Shown: in pieces, positions 1-13,070 of the stretch
Layout of the letters: each line of letters opens with the position of its first letter
Numbering within the stretch: position 1 is the first letter of the stretch
Assembly (NCBI GenBank): GCA_032191485.1
Contig: JAVDOI010000002.1
Span: 2,734,522 to 2,798,521 of the forward strand
Length of the DNA: 64,000 nucleotides
Source: Leptoclinus maculatus
Taxonomy: Eukaryota; Chordata; Actinopteri; Perciformes; Stichaeidae
Direction: 5' to 3'
Program-made: the position numbers and the translations under genes
The notes under the pieces: generated by a model
Seen by the model: the letters and a program-made list of their open reading frames with translations, nothing else
Database searches by the model: none
Told to the model about the DNA's origin: nothing

Positions 1-1430
1 CTCGGTTTACCGCCGCTTCTTTTTTAAGTCTCCGGCTTCCACGCCTGCTCTGTGTTTAGCGTCACATCGCTATGAATTGTGGGTAATTCCCTTGGGCAAA
101 GACTCTACGATTTGATTTTGCGTCTCAAAGTCTGTGATTCCGTGAGTGTGGAGATTAAGATTGGGCCTTAGACTTAACAGAGCCTGAACGCATCATAACG
201 TAAGTGAACACAACCTTTGTTCATTAGCGGTGCTGCGAACGTTGCTAGCCCTCGTCTGGACTGGTTGTTTACAATGTAACATTATCAGAGATCGGCGACT
301 AGAAAAGCATAAATGATGTCCTGATCGCGTATTTTACTGAATATTGAGAGATAAAGATTGTCAGTAAAACTGTATTTCACACTGTGATGGTTAACATTAA
401 ACTGTGTAATTAATCCGCGGTTCACATGCGAGCAGAACCGTGAGGGGGGGGATCCGTACGGGTCGACAGTGGTCGGTTACACCAGCGTCCAACAGGAAGA
501 GCGTGAGAGTGTGTGTGCACTCACGCCGAGCAGGTCCTGTTCCTGCGCGTGGGCAGGGGGCTGGGGATTAGGTAGCCTCTCATGGGGGACGGGGAGCGGT
601 CTCTGTGTCTGCAGGCCGGAGGACGCAGGGAGTCTTGACGGGACAGAGGACAGTGGGTTACATCATGACAGATAACTCACGGCAGCACCGTGGTTTGCTT
701 CTGTGCTTCCAGGAAACAATGTCAAGTACTCAGATCCTTAACTTAAGTTACAGCACAAATACAGCATAATGGTGAGGTCTGGCATAATATCCTGTCAAAG
801 TATAAGCAGCAAAATGTAGTCAAAGTATAAAAGTACACATACTTGTCTGTTGATACTGATGCATCAGTGTGCAGAGTAAGCAGAGTAGTTTCTGTTGTAG
901 CCGTTAGAGGTGGAGCTAGCTTGATATACAGCTAGCTAGTTCAGTCCAACACTAAATCCCTCTTTGCTGGAACAACTCATTGACAAGCCACAAAGGCTGG
1001 AAACCACTGGCCTGATGTTGAACAACGCATTGTATTTAATAAGCTTATTATGGTTGGATTCATTGTTTACTTATACAGTTTGGTGAGTCTGAACTAACCC
1101 TTTAAAACACCAAAGTCACACAATAACACAAACAAACCAACAGATCGAGGCAGATGTAGACCAGCAACTCCAGTTTTTGTTAAACTGATATACATTTTTT
1201 TTAGGTGGGTCTTTATTTTAGGGGTTTAATATAAGTGTTGCTGTTGCCCCCGTCCACAGCAGCACATTGCTTTACTTCCGTGCTGGTACTACCGTCTGTT
1301 TCTCCAAACTGGGGGGCGTGCAGACCGCATCTACTGTATCAAATACACTGATTATGGATAAGTACCTCATACAACCACACTTCAAAAAATCAGAACTATC
1401 CCTTTAAGTGTTTGCTACAGTATTAAACCA
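1..1430. other. Non-coding stretch, nothing recognised
   Basis: No open frame here resembles a known protein and no paired splice sites frame a conserved exon. Short open frames such as 469-675 have low-complexity composition. A G-run lies at 444-450. It could be intergenic, intronic or unclassified repeat. Confidence 0.4.
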
Positions 1431-1439
1431 CTGGTATCT

Positions 1440-1795
1440 TAAGGATTACCACTTTGAAGGGATAACCCGGGTGGTTTAGTATCGTTCTTATACGAAGTTG
1501 GGGGACTTAAAAAGAGATGGAGGAAGTAATATCAGAATCGAGGCAGCAGAGGCCGGGATATCTGACTTATTATGAACTCCGAAACAGCTGGATTCTTTCC
1601 CATAATGCAAGCTGATAGCATCTTTCATTAGATGCAAATATCACGCTCCAGTTTGTAACGCAGGCTTTCTATTAAAAAAGTCGACATTCAAGCTCAACCT
1701 TGTTTTCTGAGACGATATTGCACAACTATTTTCACAGGATCAGTAGTAAACTGATCTGGAGGTATCTTCAAAATCAGTGCACTGCCCCTTTAAGA
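1440..1795. repeat. MITE-like dispersed repeat fragment
   Basis: The segment contains the phrase AAGTTGGGGGACT and ends at 1777-1794 in GTGCACTGCCCCTTTAAG. Similar phrases, including a CCCCTTTA terminus, occur inside intron 1 of both dnase1 genes (about 42,839-43,097 and 51,579-52,178), so this looks like another member of that family. The left boundary is not clear. Confidence 0.4.
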
Positions 1796-2880
1796 CTGGT
1801 TATGGTACAGTACCTCAAATAACCTGCCTTTACCTGGTGACACTGGGGATCCTGCAGAGGTGAGCGGAGGGGTCACGGGGCGTGATCCCTGGATGGGCGT
1901 GGCCTGAGATGACATCACGAAGGAGGTCCAGTCAAAGGGCTGGGAGGAAGGGGGGGGGGGGGAGGGGGGGGGTCACTGAAGAAGATGTTAAACACCTGGA
2001 GAGAGAAGAGCCGGAGGAGATACTTAAGAGTCTTCGAACTGAATCAAACATTAATGCACCAGCGCACCCCCCACCCCCACAGTCTCATTGAAAAACAGGT
2101 CTTTGTTCAGTTTTTGGAAAAGCACCATCTCTACCTCACCCCGTAAACAACTGAATCGTTGACCCGCTGGAGCCATTCTCAGAACCCCCGTTACCGTGGC
2201 AACACTAGTTTGAGGGCCGAGGCCCGACGCTGAGAACAGTCCCCTCTTTCACCTCGGGGCTTACGTCATCTGTCATGACAACACAAGCTATGTCAACCAA
2301 TCAGGGAAAGGCAGGAAAGAAAACCGCCATTGATTGGACTTTTCCCGTAATGAATATAATGTTCAAAGAGGAGAGAAAAAAAACATGAGAGAGAGAGAGA
2401 GAGGGGGGGGGAGGGGCTGTTAGACAAATATAATTAAAGGAGAGAATGACGGAGGCAGCAGGAACAGTTAGTCAGCTCCTGGACGTCAATACTTTCCATT
2501 TTCTAGGTCTCCAAAAACAGGATTTACAACTATTACAGGTACACAAATATCTGGACAAATATTGGATTGCCATGAAACGTTGTACAGGCCGTCATGGTAC
2601 TCACTGAAATGATCCCTTAACGTTTCATCTACCTCCATCATCAGGTCAAGAATCTTACTTTGTAAGAGACTCTGGTTTATGACCAAATATGTGCAAAACT
2701 CACGGCATTCCCGCCAGCCTCCGCTCTACCTCGTGATAATGCTAACTCGGTAAACGCCGTCAATGCTATACCAGCTTAACATTACCACGTTAGCACCGTC
2801 GCTGTGAGCGTGTTAGCATTTAGCTCAAAGCCTCACGGAGGCATGGCTGCACACTCTTGTTATTAAGTATTCCGCTGTAC
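1796..2880. other. Non-coding stretch with G-rich and GA tracts
   Basis: No coding signal. A G-rich tract lies at about 1949-1971 and a short GA tract at about 2389-2402, followed by another G-run. These are simple-sequence features only. Confidence 0.4.
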
Positions 2881-3579
2881 AATTGACCCATCGCTAAGCC
2901 CCGCCCCTTTGTTGTTAGTTACCGCTACTCCGTCAAGCTATCAGAGCTCCCATGGAGCCCACACTGTCACTAACTGAAGAAATACAAAAAAGTGATCTCA
3001 GAGAGAAGCAGACAGAAAGGTCTACAGTAAGCGTTTAAAGGATATATCTCGGATGTCAAACAGATTAAGCGGCGTAAACAGGTTAAAAAGATAAAGATAG
3101 AAGCTAAAGATACAGATCACAGTGTTAAAGTGAACCATTACATCACCTGATTGAGACAGAAGACAATGAAACTAAGGAACAACAATGTTCCTGTAAAGCT
3201 GGTAGGTCTTTATCCACTGTTACAATCATTTAAAAGCTAAAGCAGCATGTGTATACATTCAGTAGCTAGCGTAGCACAGAAGTGCTAGTTAATGCTTTGC
3301 CAATGTACTCTGCTAATGCTAGCTCTACTGGTTTTTACATAGAGACAAATATCTCCTTACAACCTCTCCGGGTAACGAGTATCACTATTACACAACGTTT
3401 AACCAGGACTAGCTCTAAATCCACTAAACCCGCCTAAAAATGAAGAAAATCTGAAACGATTGCATGAGAGTTTAAGGAGCAGAATCGGATCGTTGTGGAA
3501 CCCTCGTCAGAGCTGGCCGATGCTACGCTACGATTGGCCAGTCTGCGTTCATGAGGCGGGACTTAGCGAAGGGTCAATT
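2881..3579. mobile_element. Non-autonomous DNA element with terminal inverted repeats
   Basis: The left end reads AATTGACCCATCGCTAAG and the right end, reverse-complemented, reads AATTGACCCTTCGCTAAG. About 25 bp therefore match as inverted termini with a few mismatches, continuing into a shared CCCGCC. The palindromic AATT at both edges may be a target duplication or part of the repeat. The interior has no transposase frame, so it is MITE-like. The superfamily is not assigned. Confidence 0.65.
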
Positions 3580-5500
3580 AGCTCATTTTAAACACCATCT
3601 TGTTTTCTGACTTTAGTTTTTTGCATAGGGCTTGAAATCAACTGCCTTCGGACTATGAAACTAAATTGAAATAGCAATAAAATGTATAAGGAAAGATGTT
3701 TCTCGAGGATAATTTTCTTAAGGTGAACTTCCGTCAGGTGAAGGACAGAGAGCAGCTCTGCTAAGATAACACTCAGCCAGGCACAATTCAGTCCTGATCA
3801 AACGGAACAAAAGGCAGATCAAGACTTTGTGTTCGCTGTGATGGATCCTCAAGCTCTGTGGAGTCTGGTTTTCTTTAAAGCACTGGTATCTTTTGCCAGG
3901 ACAGAACAGTAGTTGTTGTTTTTTTTTTACAGATGTTTAACTGACTCTTTAAAGAACCACAGATGAGTGCTAATCCTGAGCAGGTCTCAGTTGTATCCAA
4001 GGTATAGGACGGTTTGCTCAGCCTCCATGCAGTCGGCTACACACAGCAGGAGCCTGGCGACCGGTTGTCATTTCAAAAGGACAGCGTCTGATCCATCTTA
4101 ACCCAATAGACGGGAGGGTTAATGTAATCACAGCCTCTCTGGACGCCATGCTTCCTACCCGGAGGAGAGCAGCAGGGCTCACGACAAACAATCCACACAC
4201 ACACACACACACACAAAACATTCTCACTTATAAACACTTTTCAATCATTTATTCACACCGTGACGAGCCCGATCCCCCCCCGCCGGCCATTTTGGGGATG
4301 TGAATCAACTCAAAGACACTCACGGTTATTGATTTAAAATGACCGAAGGGAGCTGAATGAAACGGGAAGTACAAATCATTAACGGGCGCGGAGAGAAAAC
4401 AGCTGGTTGAGAGCAACGACGGGGGAGACTGAGGGAGGGCGAGAATGGAACGGAGAAGTGGAAGATAAGCAAGAGATAATCCATGAGGGAGGCCAAGAAA
4501 ACATGACAAGGATAGGACAGATTTAGCCCGTCAAGTCTTAACTCTTTAAAAAGGACCATAGTGACGTTTATGGGGTTTTTCTATACGCTGTACTTTACAT
4601 TCCTGCTGACGAGTTTCCCCAAGCACGCTGTAACTTTTTAGATAGATTTCCTTGTTTTCAAAGTAGCAGTTTGACTTCGGTTTATCCCAGAATAAAATGA
4701 CAAAAAATAAAACGTATAACTTTGATCGCCTTTTAGATTTAAGTCGTCGTTTGTTGCTTAGGATGCGGGAATTAGTCGCAACGTGTGTGCCCGCAAGGAT
4801 TCGCTTGCTAAAAAGTTGGGCAGCTATGTTTCTCAGAATCTAACCACAATCTATAACCCAGGCAACGAGCGCGGCAACTTTTAACTTTTTGTCTTTAAAA
4901 TAGCGGAAAAGGCAAATTCATTGAAACTGTCCGCCAGTCCAATTCCTCACATTTGAGTAACTGGAACAGGCAATTCTTTGTCAAAACATTGTTTTAACTT
5001 CTTTTGCTCGACTAAAGCTTTGTTTTATACTCGCGCCCGAGCATGAACGGAGGCGTTTATACTCAATGCGCTGCGTTATTCTCCGAAGCGCCGCAGGGCG
5101 TCCAAACAAAATGAACTGTGAAGAATCAACCCAGAGATGTGCACATAGACTGTAGGTGCAACCGGCCAAAAGCCACAAACTAACCTCCACGACGACGAAG
5201 ACAGATTGTAATCATCTGTAAAAAAAAAAGAGGACGAGATAAAAGAGCAGGAGCACGGAAGATAAGGACAGACCAGACGGACTGTAGAAGGAGGTCAGAC
5301 ACGATGACATGCCTGTGTGTGCGTTTGCCGAAGTTGCCACCTGAATGTGTATCCGTGTAAACACAGGCAGAACAATTCCTCACAAACACACAGATCGGTT
5401 GAGTTCAAACCCATCTTCTTGGGGGAACGTATAAGTTAAGTTACAGTCTATAAATATTTGTATATTTATGTGTAAGTACTACTATATGTTGGTATTGACC
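3580..5500. other. Non-coding stretch, nothing recognised
   Basis: Only short, low-complexity open frames. A (CA)n run of about 20 bases sits near 4195-4214. No exon-like homology and no paired inverted termini were seen. Confidence 0.4.
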
Positions 5501-5624
5501 GTCAACACACACACACACCACTGGACTGGGCCTGTGTACTATGGAATTTTCCATGATAGTGTTTTCCAATCACCAGACCAGCCAGAGACCGTGCTGATAC
5601 AGCAAATACCAGCCCAGTGGGACG

Positions 5625-5642
5625 GACACACACACACACATA

Positions 5643-5672
<30 letters not shown>
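5625..5672. repeat. (CA)n microsatellite
   Basis: Imperfect CA dinucleotide run with two TACACA interruptions. A shorter CA run lies just upstream at 5504-5518. Confidence 0.85.
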
Positions 5673-5673
<1 letters not shown>

Positions 5674-5904
5674 CTGACGCTCACGGGCATGTGTACATGG
5701 ATACATTAGCTCTCAGGCCAACACACACAATGTGATGAGGCCATTATTGTGTATGACCACAGTGTCTGCAGAGGCTGCATAATGTATTTACAGACTCCAT
5801 TCACTGGTTTAGAGTTTCAGTCCGGCACTTTCTGCGAGACTGGATCCATTCATCTAGAGCCGCATTCACAGAGGAAAGGACGACCGCTTGTAAAGCGGTA
5901 GACA

Positions 5905-6299
5905 TCGAGATTTATGGTCTCAATCTCTAGTTTCAAGTCTTCTTCCTTACAGCATGATGTTTGTTTAGTAAATGATGGTCCATTTAGAGTCAAATAGACC
6001 ATAAAGCAGGGTGTGCTTTAGGGGCGGGCTTCCTTGTGATTGACAGGTCTCTACCACAGTGTTGTCCGGTCTGGGAGTTGTCAGTGTTTTTGTCTTTAAC
6101 CCTTTAACAGTGTGTTTCCAGTTACTGTTTTGGTCGCCTAAAAAATTTCTTATTCAGCGTTGGGATGGACTTAACGCCACCCTCTTCCGTCACTTTTTTA
6201 GTAAAAAAAACAACAACAAAAAATCAAGATGGTGACGGCCAAAAACCAACGAGTGACGTCGACCGTGACTGCGTCCACTTCTTGTATAAAGTCTATGAG
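5905..6299. repeat. Dispersed repeat, also found in dnase1 copy B intron 7
   Basis: Shares a long diverged match with 55,288-55,620 in the same orientation. Common phrases include TTTATGGTCTCAATCTCTA, CAGCATGATGTT and TCCATTTAGAGTCAAATAGA, followed by a shared ATTGACAGGTC and GACGGCCAAAA. No coding frame or terminal repeat was identified. It is probably a fish interspersed repeat of unknown class. Confidence 0.6.
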
Positions 6300-6393
6300 G
6301 CAAACACGGATGTCAAAAAAAGCTTCATTCAGTACAAAAGGTTTAAAGTCTCAAGTATTGTAGAATAAACATATGCAAAATACACAAGTGTAG

Positions 6394-6500
6394 GAGTGCA
6401 AATAATGATTATTTCTACTATCGATTCTATAAATCATAACCGTCTGATCCATAAAATGTCAGAAAATAGTGAACCGTCACATATTCACCAAGAAAGAGGA
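6394..6500. repeat. Dispersed repeat fragment
   Basis: Contains AATGATTATTTCTACTATCG and AAAATGTCAGAAAATAGTGA, phrases I recognise from a repeat common in teleost genomes. Boundaries and class are not determinable here. Confidence 0.35.
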
Positions 6501-6729
6501 CTTGCCGCTGATGGCCGCCCAGTCATTGTGGCGTCTCTTTTGTGAAGCAGCTGTTAACAGTGGTTGTTGACAGCTGCAGGCAGGTTATTGAGGAGCATTG
6601 CGCCGGCACAAAGAACGAGAGGAGCTGCTTTAAACACATTATGCAGCCAGGGTCGAGCGCTGACGGCAGAACGCATTAACCTTAAACACAAACAGCCCAT
6701 TACATTGAGCCCTCTGTGTGCTTGGAAGC

Positions 6730-6730
<1 letters not shown>

Positions 6731-6774
<44 letters not shown>
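6731..6774. repeat. (GT)n microsatellite
   Basis: Near-perfect GT dinucleotide run of about 44 bases. The open frames crossing it on both strands are repeat artefacts. Confidence 0.9.
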
Positions 6775-9700
6775 TATGCGTGGGCAAGGCTCAATGTGAT
6801 ATGCATGTGTGACAGACAAGAGATGGTCCGTCTCCTACAATCTGATGACTCACCCTCCGACGTGCGTCAATGCAGAATCCGTCCCCTATTTCAATCACGC
6901 ACACGTTGGTGAGGCCTGAATACACACAGTGTGATTTCAACACCGGCGGCCTTCCGTCCACCGCACTTGTTTACATGAGCAGCGCCGGGTGTCGTGTCCA
7001 TTAGCATGTACCGTTCCAGATAACGGGGATCCAGCTCGTTCCAAATAGAAATCCTACGGGAGTTTAGTCCTTGCTACCGGGATTGTCACCGACTCTCTTC
7101 CACCGAGTGTAACTATTACCCGCTCATGGAGTCGCGTGAGAAGAATAATTCTCGCGTTAGCAAGTTTTGTTGCAAAATCTGAGTACGTACAGTCACTCAC
7201 TGTCCGGGACTGCATAGTGTTACTTGAGAAAGACATTAACCAGCCGAAACTCAATGACCAGACATCTACACACCTGATAGAAAAAAACAAGCATGCATAG
7301 TAAAGAGAAACAGAGGGCGTTTAACTCTTTGGATGCCTTTAACTATCCTGCAGAAAAACTTGCTATTTCAGCGTTGGCAACAGCTGCCTACACTGCAAAG
7401 CAACCCCAAAAAGTCTATCAAAAAGAGAGTCTTCCAATATCTGTGACACTTTCAGAGATTCCGCTAACCGCAGCCAAACGCTCACGGCTGTTGGCTACGA
7501 CTAGCAGAAGGCTAACTTGTGGCTAGAAATGATCCGTCTTGTGTATGCGTGTTCTCTTTCCCGCCAAGGGCTTCCTTCCGAGTTTGTGTTTTTCCCGGAG
7601 TCACTCCGATTACGAGAATGTGACGTCACATAAGGCGGGTCCTTTTTACATCCGTCTTTCTAAAACCTGTTTCATGCGAGTCGTGGTTTAGAGCGGTCGG
7701 CGCGATGCGGACTGCAATATCGCGCATTTTGCGTCCCGGCCGACGTGCGCACAGGTTCTTCGGAGGGTCTGAGCGCCGAGCCGTGCAACGTCGCAATGAT
7801 TGGCTCCGAGCAGATGGATGTCAGTCAGATGAGTTCTAAAAAAGTCTACGACAAGAGATCAAGACTACAGAAAAGAGAAGGGGTCCGTTCTTGGAGACGC
7901 TTTGACCAGACGTTGCGTGCGGACTGCAAGAAGCATAGAAGGGCTTTCATAGTTATAGTGATCCGCTCCAAGCTGTCATTAGTCATCAATATATAAGATG
8001 ATTGAAATAAATAAATGTATGTATCTTTGAGTGCCTGATCCATGTGTTCTAAGTCTATGGATGAGGATGATTCATTTCATACATAAAAATCAAAAGAGGT
8101 GGTTCAGTTGAGCGGGTGATTTATTCATACGGGTGCACTCAGTGAAGAGTAGGTGTAGAGTCAAAGCCCGGCCTTTAATCAAACTATTTTTTTCCGCCTC
8201 ATCTTTACTTAATAACCTTTGAGTTCATGGAAATTAAACTCCTTTGAGTCGACTTGAAAGAAAGCAAAATTATTCCTGTTACGCGGAGAGACATCTCGTT
8301 GACCTTCAAAACCAGCTTTTGGTCTTAAAGCTGAAATTCATAATAGCTGCTAATTAGCATGTCCTTTTATCCAGCTGGTATGGTGGAGAATATTAGACGC
8401 ACGCTCTCCACACTCTGCTATTAAGACTTGCCAGCCGTTGATCAGTTTGTCCCGTGATGGTTTTGTATTCAAGTTACCTCAACGACAGTCCAACAGCAGC
8501 AATGTGGGATGCAACGAGCACGACGCTCTGCTATCTTTGCTGCAGTTCGAGGAAGTCAACGTACAATACACCACGTTCCCCTTCTCCTACTCTCTCCCCG
8601 TTTTCCTCACTCCGACCCTCTCCTCGGGGCGTCACGACCCAGCCTGTTGATCACCACTTCCTGGATACAGCAGGAAAAAAAGGAAGCAGCCGCATCTCAT
8701 CCTGTGCAATCACCAGAGAGGGGAACGATTCAGTAGCGGAGGGTGGGGTTTGGTTGTTTTGAGGGTTCTCTTTCAGCCTTTTGCGATGAGACCGACAACC
8801 TGAAATGGCATCTTCCTGCCACCTTTTACTGCCATCTCACCAAACGGACCATCTTTACTGCAGTTGATTTGTGTTGAAATGAACGGTTAGTGGGCATACT
8901 GGTGCATGGGCAGAAGGGCCACACTGAGATGAGTGAGAGTTAAAAACATAGAGTTGAGGAAGGAAAAGAACAAGACACGGAGAGAAAACAGAGACGTGGT
9001 CCCTTCATTTGTTACTCAACTGTTACAGCAGCATCAACAACGGAGCTTTTCCCATCAGGCACTGCAGCTGACTTCGTGAAAAATGACAATGGCTGCTCTC
9101 TTCTCCTCAGTATTGTGTTGGACAAGAATGAGACAAGATACTAATGATCCGAACTGACCAACGAATGAGCAGATGAGCGCCAATAACAGTAAGTTCTAAC
9201 GTACAGAGAGGAGTTAAAGGAGTTGTACCACTTCTAAACTGTCGCAGATAAACTCAAAGTGTCCGTGTTTCACTTTCAAAACTTGCTTTACTGAATTTCA
9301 ACATGTCCAAACAACCCTCCCAGCTGCATTTTCAGACAGCAGGGGTGGGTTGTGGAATCGTTGCCCTTTCTTCTATATGGACTCGTGTCAATGTCAAGTC
9401 AGGGTGACCTCTTACACAGAGCTGATGGGAGTGAAGAAATGTTCCTCAAACAGTACGGGGGCTATCAGTATCAGGTTCAAAGATCACGGACGAAGAGGAT
9501 TGTGACTAAATGTCTTCAAAAGAAAACTTTACACAACATGCTGTCAACAACAACAAACTGTCTTATTCCTACCGGATGGCAGTACAGCAGCTTAGGAATG
9601 TCGGCACTTTGACCCCGTTGGTTTCAACACTATTACAGTCCTGACCCTACAGTCAAGTCCGCATCTGTTGCAAATAATTCTGGTGATTAGTAGTTCTCTA
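6775..9700. other. Non-coding stretch, nothing recognised
   Basis: Open frames at 7293-7526, 7745-7996 and 8438-8762 do not resemble known proteins, lack flanking splice sites that would join them, and overlap one another in different frames. I see no gene here. Confidence 0.4.
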
Positions 9701-9705
9701 TGTTG

Positions 9706-9775
9706 AATACACTTACTGTAAGTCACTTTGGATAAAAGCGTCTGCTAAATGACTGTAATGTAATGTAATGTAAAG
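9706..9775 (+). repeat. SINE/LINE 3' tail fragment
   Basis: Contains TTTGGATAAAAGCGTCTGC followed by TAAATGACTG and short ATGTA repeats. This is a 3' tail shared by many teleost SINEs and their partner LINEs, with a short tandem tail as expected for target-primed insertion. Only the 3' end is recognisable. Confidence 0.6.
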
Positions 9776-11925
9776 CGACAGTGACCGCGCTTCTTTTCAT
9801 GTTCATAACCGTCTGGGTTGTGAAACCCTTCTATCTGTGCAGGGGGATTCAGACTGCAGTCTAAAAGACCACTTCCCCTGGTGCCCCAAGACCGGCAAGC
9901 ACCACAAACCCCATGCACACTGAGAAACACCTTCCACCAAGTGTGAGCCACAGCTCACTCAGCGTCACTCTGATAGAAGTGACAGTTAGGACAAATGTAA
10001 AAAAAAAAGAAAAAAAGAAGCTTAAAGCGAGACGACGGAACTTTTGGACTCGTTGACTGAGGCCACAAGTGAGAATTATGGGATTTTTTTAGCTACCATG
10101 AGCAACTGGTCATACCAGACCAAGTACGGCTGTAGCAGAGAAACCTCAGACTGTGTTGCATTGATGAAGTACGCGTTTTACTGCTTGTAAATTTATCAAG
10201 GAAATTGCGCGATTAATTTCTTCAACAGTAGACGGTCTCGCTGTGAGAATAAAAGTAATCCTACAGTACATCCTAGAGGACTAAGTTCACTCCAGATCTG
10301 TCGGCACTGCTGCCGCTGTTTGCGCTGTGACCACCGTTAGCTTCTAGCCGCCGGCGTTGAGAGTTGAGTGTGGAGGCAATCAATCACAAAGGTCTTCTGA
10401 ATTTCAAATGTAGCACCTTTAAGTGCAACTTCGATGACCGCGCCTTAATGAAAATGGATTACTGCACTCTAAACAGAGTGCGCAGCTCCATTAAGGTTTT
10501 CTCAGACACAGGTTGCGTGTTCTGTGGTGTTCCTGCTGACAGAACAGCAGCGTCCCAAACACACACTCCACATTACAATGAAACCTGATCTTGTGTGTGT
10601 CCTGCCCCGCCTTGTGCAGTACCATCAACATACAGCTCAGCTGAACTTTACTCCATGTGGATATGTTTATCCTGCAGAACAACACCTCTCTCTCTCTCTC
10701 TGTGTGTGTAATACGACACCTCTGGTAGTAATTAACCTCAGAGCTACAGCTGAGGAGTTCTGCTCCAAAAAGAGACGTTACACAAAGAAACACAGATTTC
10801 ACATCTCAACTCAAAGACTCAGCTGATGACTTAAATTCTTATTCTGTTACGTATTTAAAGAAAAAAAAAAACTTTAATTCTATCGTGAAAGCAATTCTGG
10901 ATTATTAAATACAGATTTCAAAAGAGTTATTAGGCAAAGCCACTCTGGTCTGCCTACGTAGGACCAGGTAATATTTGGTAACTACAGACAATTTGTCAAT
11001 TATTTTTACAATTCATATAAATAAAAATTATTCTCAGGGCCAATGTGACTTCTTCAAAATCCTCACATTTGGAAGCTGATAATTACAAACCTTTAGCTTT
11101 CTTTTACTTTGAAAAAGACTAAAACCTCTTAGCTGATTATCTAAACTCTTCACTCATTAATTTTTAGTTTACAATGTTCTTATATAGCATGTTTTTGCAT
11201 AGTACGCAAACCTACTTCATCAGGAAAAAAGTAGCAGCGGTAGTGTTAGTACAATTTAACTACAAATTTCAACAATAATACACACACAGACACGTCCTGG
11301 CGATTGTCCCTCAGATTGGCACTTCTAGGCTACCGTACCTTGAGTTGTGTGCTACGGGGGAACATTAGACAAGCATTAAATGTGGCCCGTGGTGGATGTT
11401 GAAATGATGAAAGTGGAAATAACCCTGAAAGGGCCGATTAGACCGATTTAAAGAGAGACTTTTGTGAGCTCCACCTTTAACACGACTGAGAACTGATTTG
11501 ACACTAAAACTGGAGACCTGCTCTCCCTTCTTGCGGGAGAAAAGATAATAAGACATCTTAATATCCTCTTGCAGTGAACGATCTCTCAACTCCTGCTGTG
11601 TGTTACGCAAGCTCCCTGCATATCTTTAAAAAAAAAAAATGACAACTAGAGGTCTGCAGGGATGAGTTCAAAGTTTCTCTTGAATGAATTAAACCTCAGC
11701 CGCCCCAGAGAGGAGAGCCGAGATGGAAGCTAAGCTAACCCAGCTAGGACCTGGGGCTACTCCGCTACCCAGCATGCTGCTGGCTGTCTGATGCCCGGTC
11801 GTAGAAAGATAAGATGGATGAAAGTGGTGACTGTTGAGCCCACACCTTCACAGAGACCTGGACCCATCGTGGTCCAGGATCAAGCTGCACTTACTACTGT
11901 TGTTTATGGATTCCCGTTTCTGTTG
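9776..11925. other. Non-coding stretch, nothing recognised
   Basis: Contains homopolymer A runs (near 9999, 10,861 and 11,628) and a short CT run near 10,687. No supported exon or terminal repeat pair. Confidence 0.4.
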
Positions 11926-11929
11926 TTTG

Positions 11930-11999
11930 TTGTGTTACAAATGGGCTACAACTGAATTTCGTTGTGCGTCCCTGTGTTGCATGAAAATAAATGATCCTT
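11930..11999 (+). repeat. LINE 3'-end-like fragment
   Basis: Ends with AATTTCGTTGTGCGTCCC and AAAATAAATGATCC, resembling the 3' end of L2-type LINEs in fish. Very short, so assigned with low confidence. Confidence 0.35.
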
Positions 12000-12814
12000 G
12001 AACCGTCCTGTCAATGATCTACAAATGCCGTTTTAAATGGCCGCTGTGGCGAGCTAGTCGACCAGAGTCTCATTTGATTGGATGATTTTTTTTATTTCGT
12101 AAACGCCCCTGAGGGCAGGATGAGTCAAACATTTAAAAACGTTTTACAGAAGAGAAAAGACAGGTTCTTTACATATAACAAGAGATAAGTGAATAACAAA
12201 CCCAGGGTAGAAACTGGGAAGATGCATTTCTCATTTCCCTGGGCCTTTAAATTCATGCACGTTTTCACTGTTTAGTAAAAAGCTGCTTGCTCACTCTTCA
12301 CAGAGACTGTTCTCTCACTGCATAATCAGCCAGTTGACCAGCTGCACACGGCACACAGCCTCTGATGTCCTGTTGGGTCTTCTATTAGCTGGTCTCTTGT
12401 GTGCACGCAAACTAAAAAGGTAGGCTAAAAGTCAGCCATGACGGTTAATGTTGCCAACGCGGAGAGCGCACAAAGTTGCTGCTGAAGGCCGTTTCCACCG
12501 CGGCTATTTCTCCACGTGCAAAGTTGGAGGATCATCGCTGGTTTGGTACGACCTTGTTTGGTGGTGATGTGTTTCACTAAGCATAAGCATAATAGAAAAG
12601 CCTCCCGACGACATTCCAGTCATATTTCGGCTCGACTTAGTGGAATTCCCCCCCCTGAGGGAACCAGCAGGTAAGAAACACAATTACACACAGGTGAGTG
12701 AAATGCAGACGGGCCACTACAACATGACTCACTCCTTCTTAATCTGTTTTATCTTCCCACGTCATCGACATCATTTCTCTCCAAGCAGCAAATATCACTC
12801 TATGTTTTTCACCA

Positions 12815-13070
12815 AATACCTCGATATCGATATTGCGAGATTTGTATAAACAGTCAGTATTGTGGATAGAATGACAGAGTGGGCAACAGTGTGGAGAGTT
12901 CAGAACATGACTTCACTGTAGTGCAGCCTTTAAAACAAGGAAAAGACAACACTTATGCCATAATACGAGATCCAAAATCTAAGACGATATCTAGTCTCAT
13001 ATCACCATAGTGATATAATGTCGATAAAATATAGATATTACGTCGATATAGGCCTGTTGCCCAGCACAAG
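12815..13070. repeat. TATCGATAT-rich dispersed repeat
   Basis: Starts near ATACCTCGATATCGATATTG and ends near GTCGATATAGGCCTGTTGCC. Teleost genomes carry a repeat with such a TATCGATAT-rich body ending in TTGCCCAGC. Class not assigned. Confidence 0.35.
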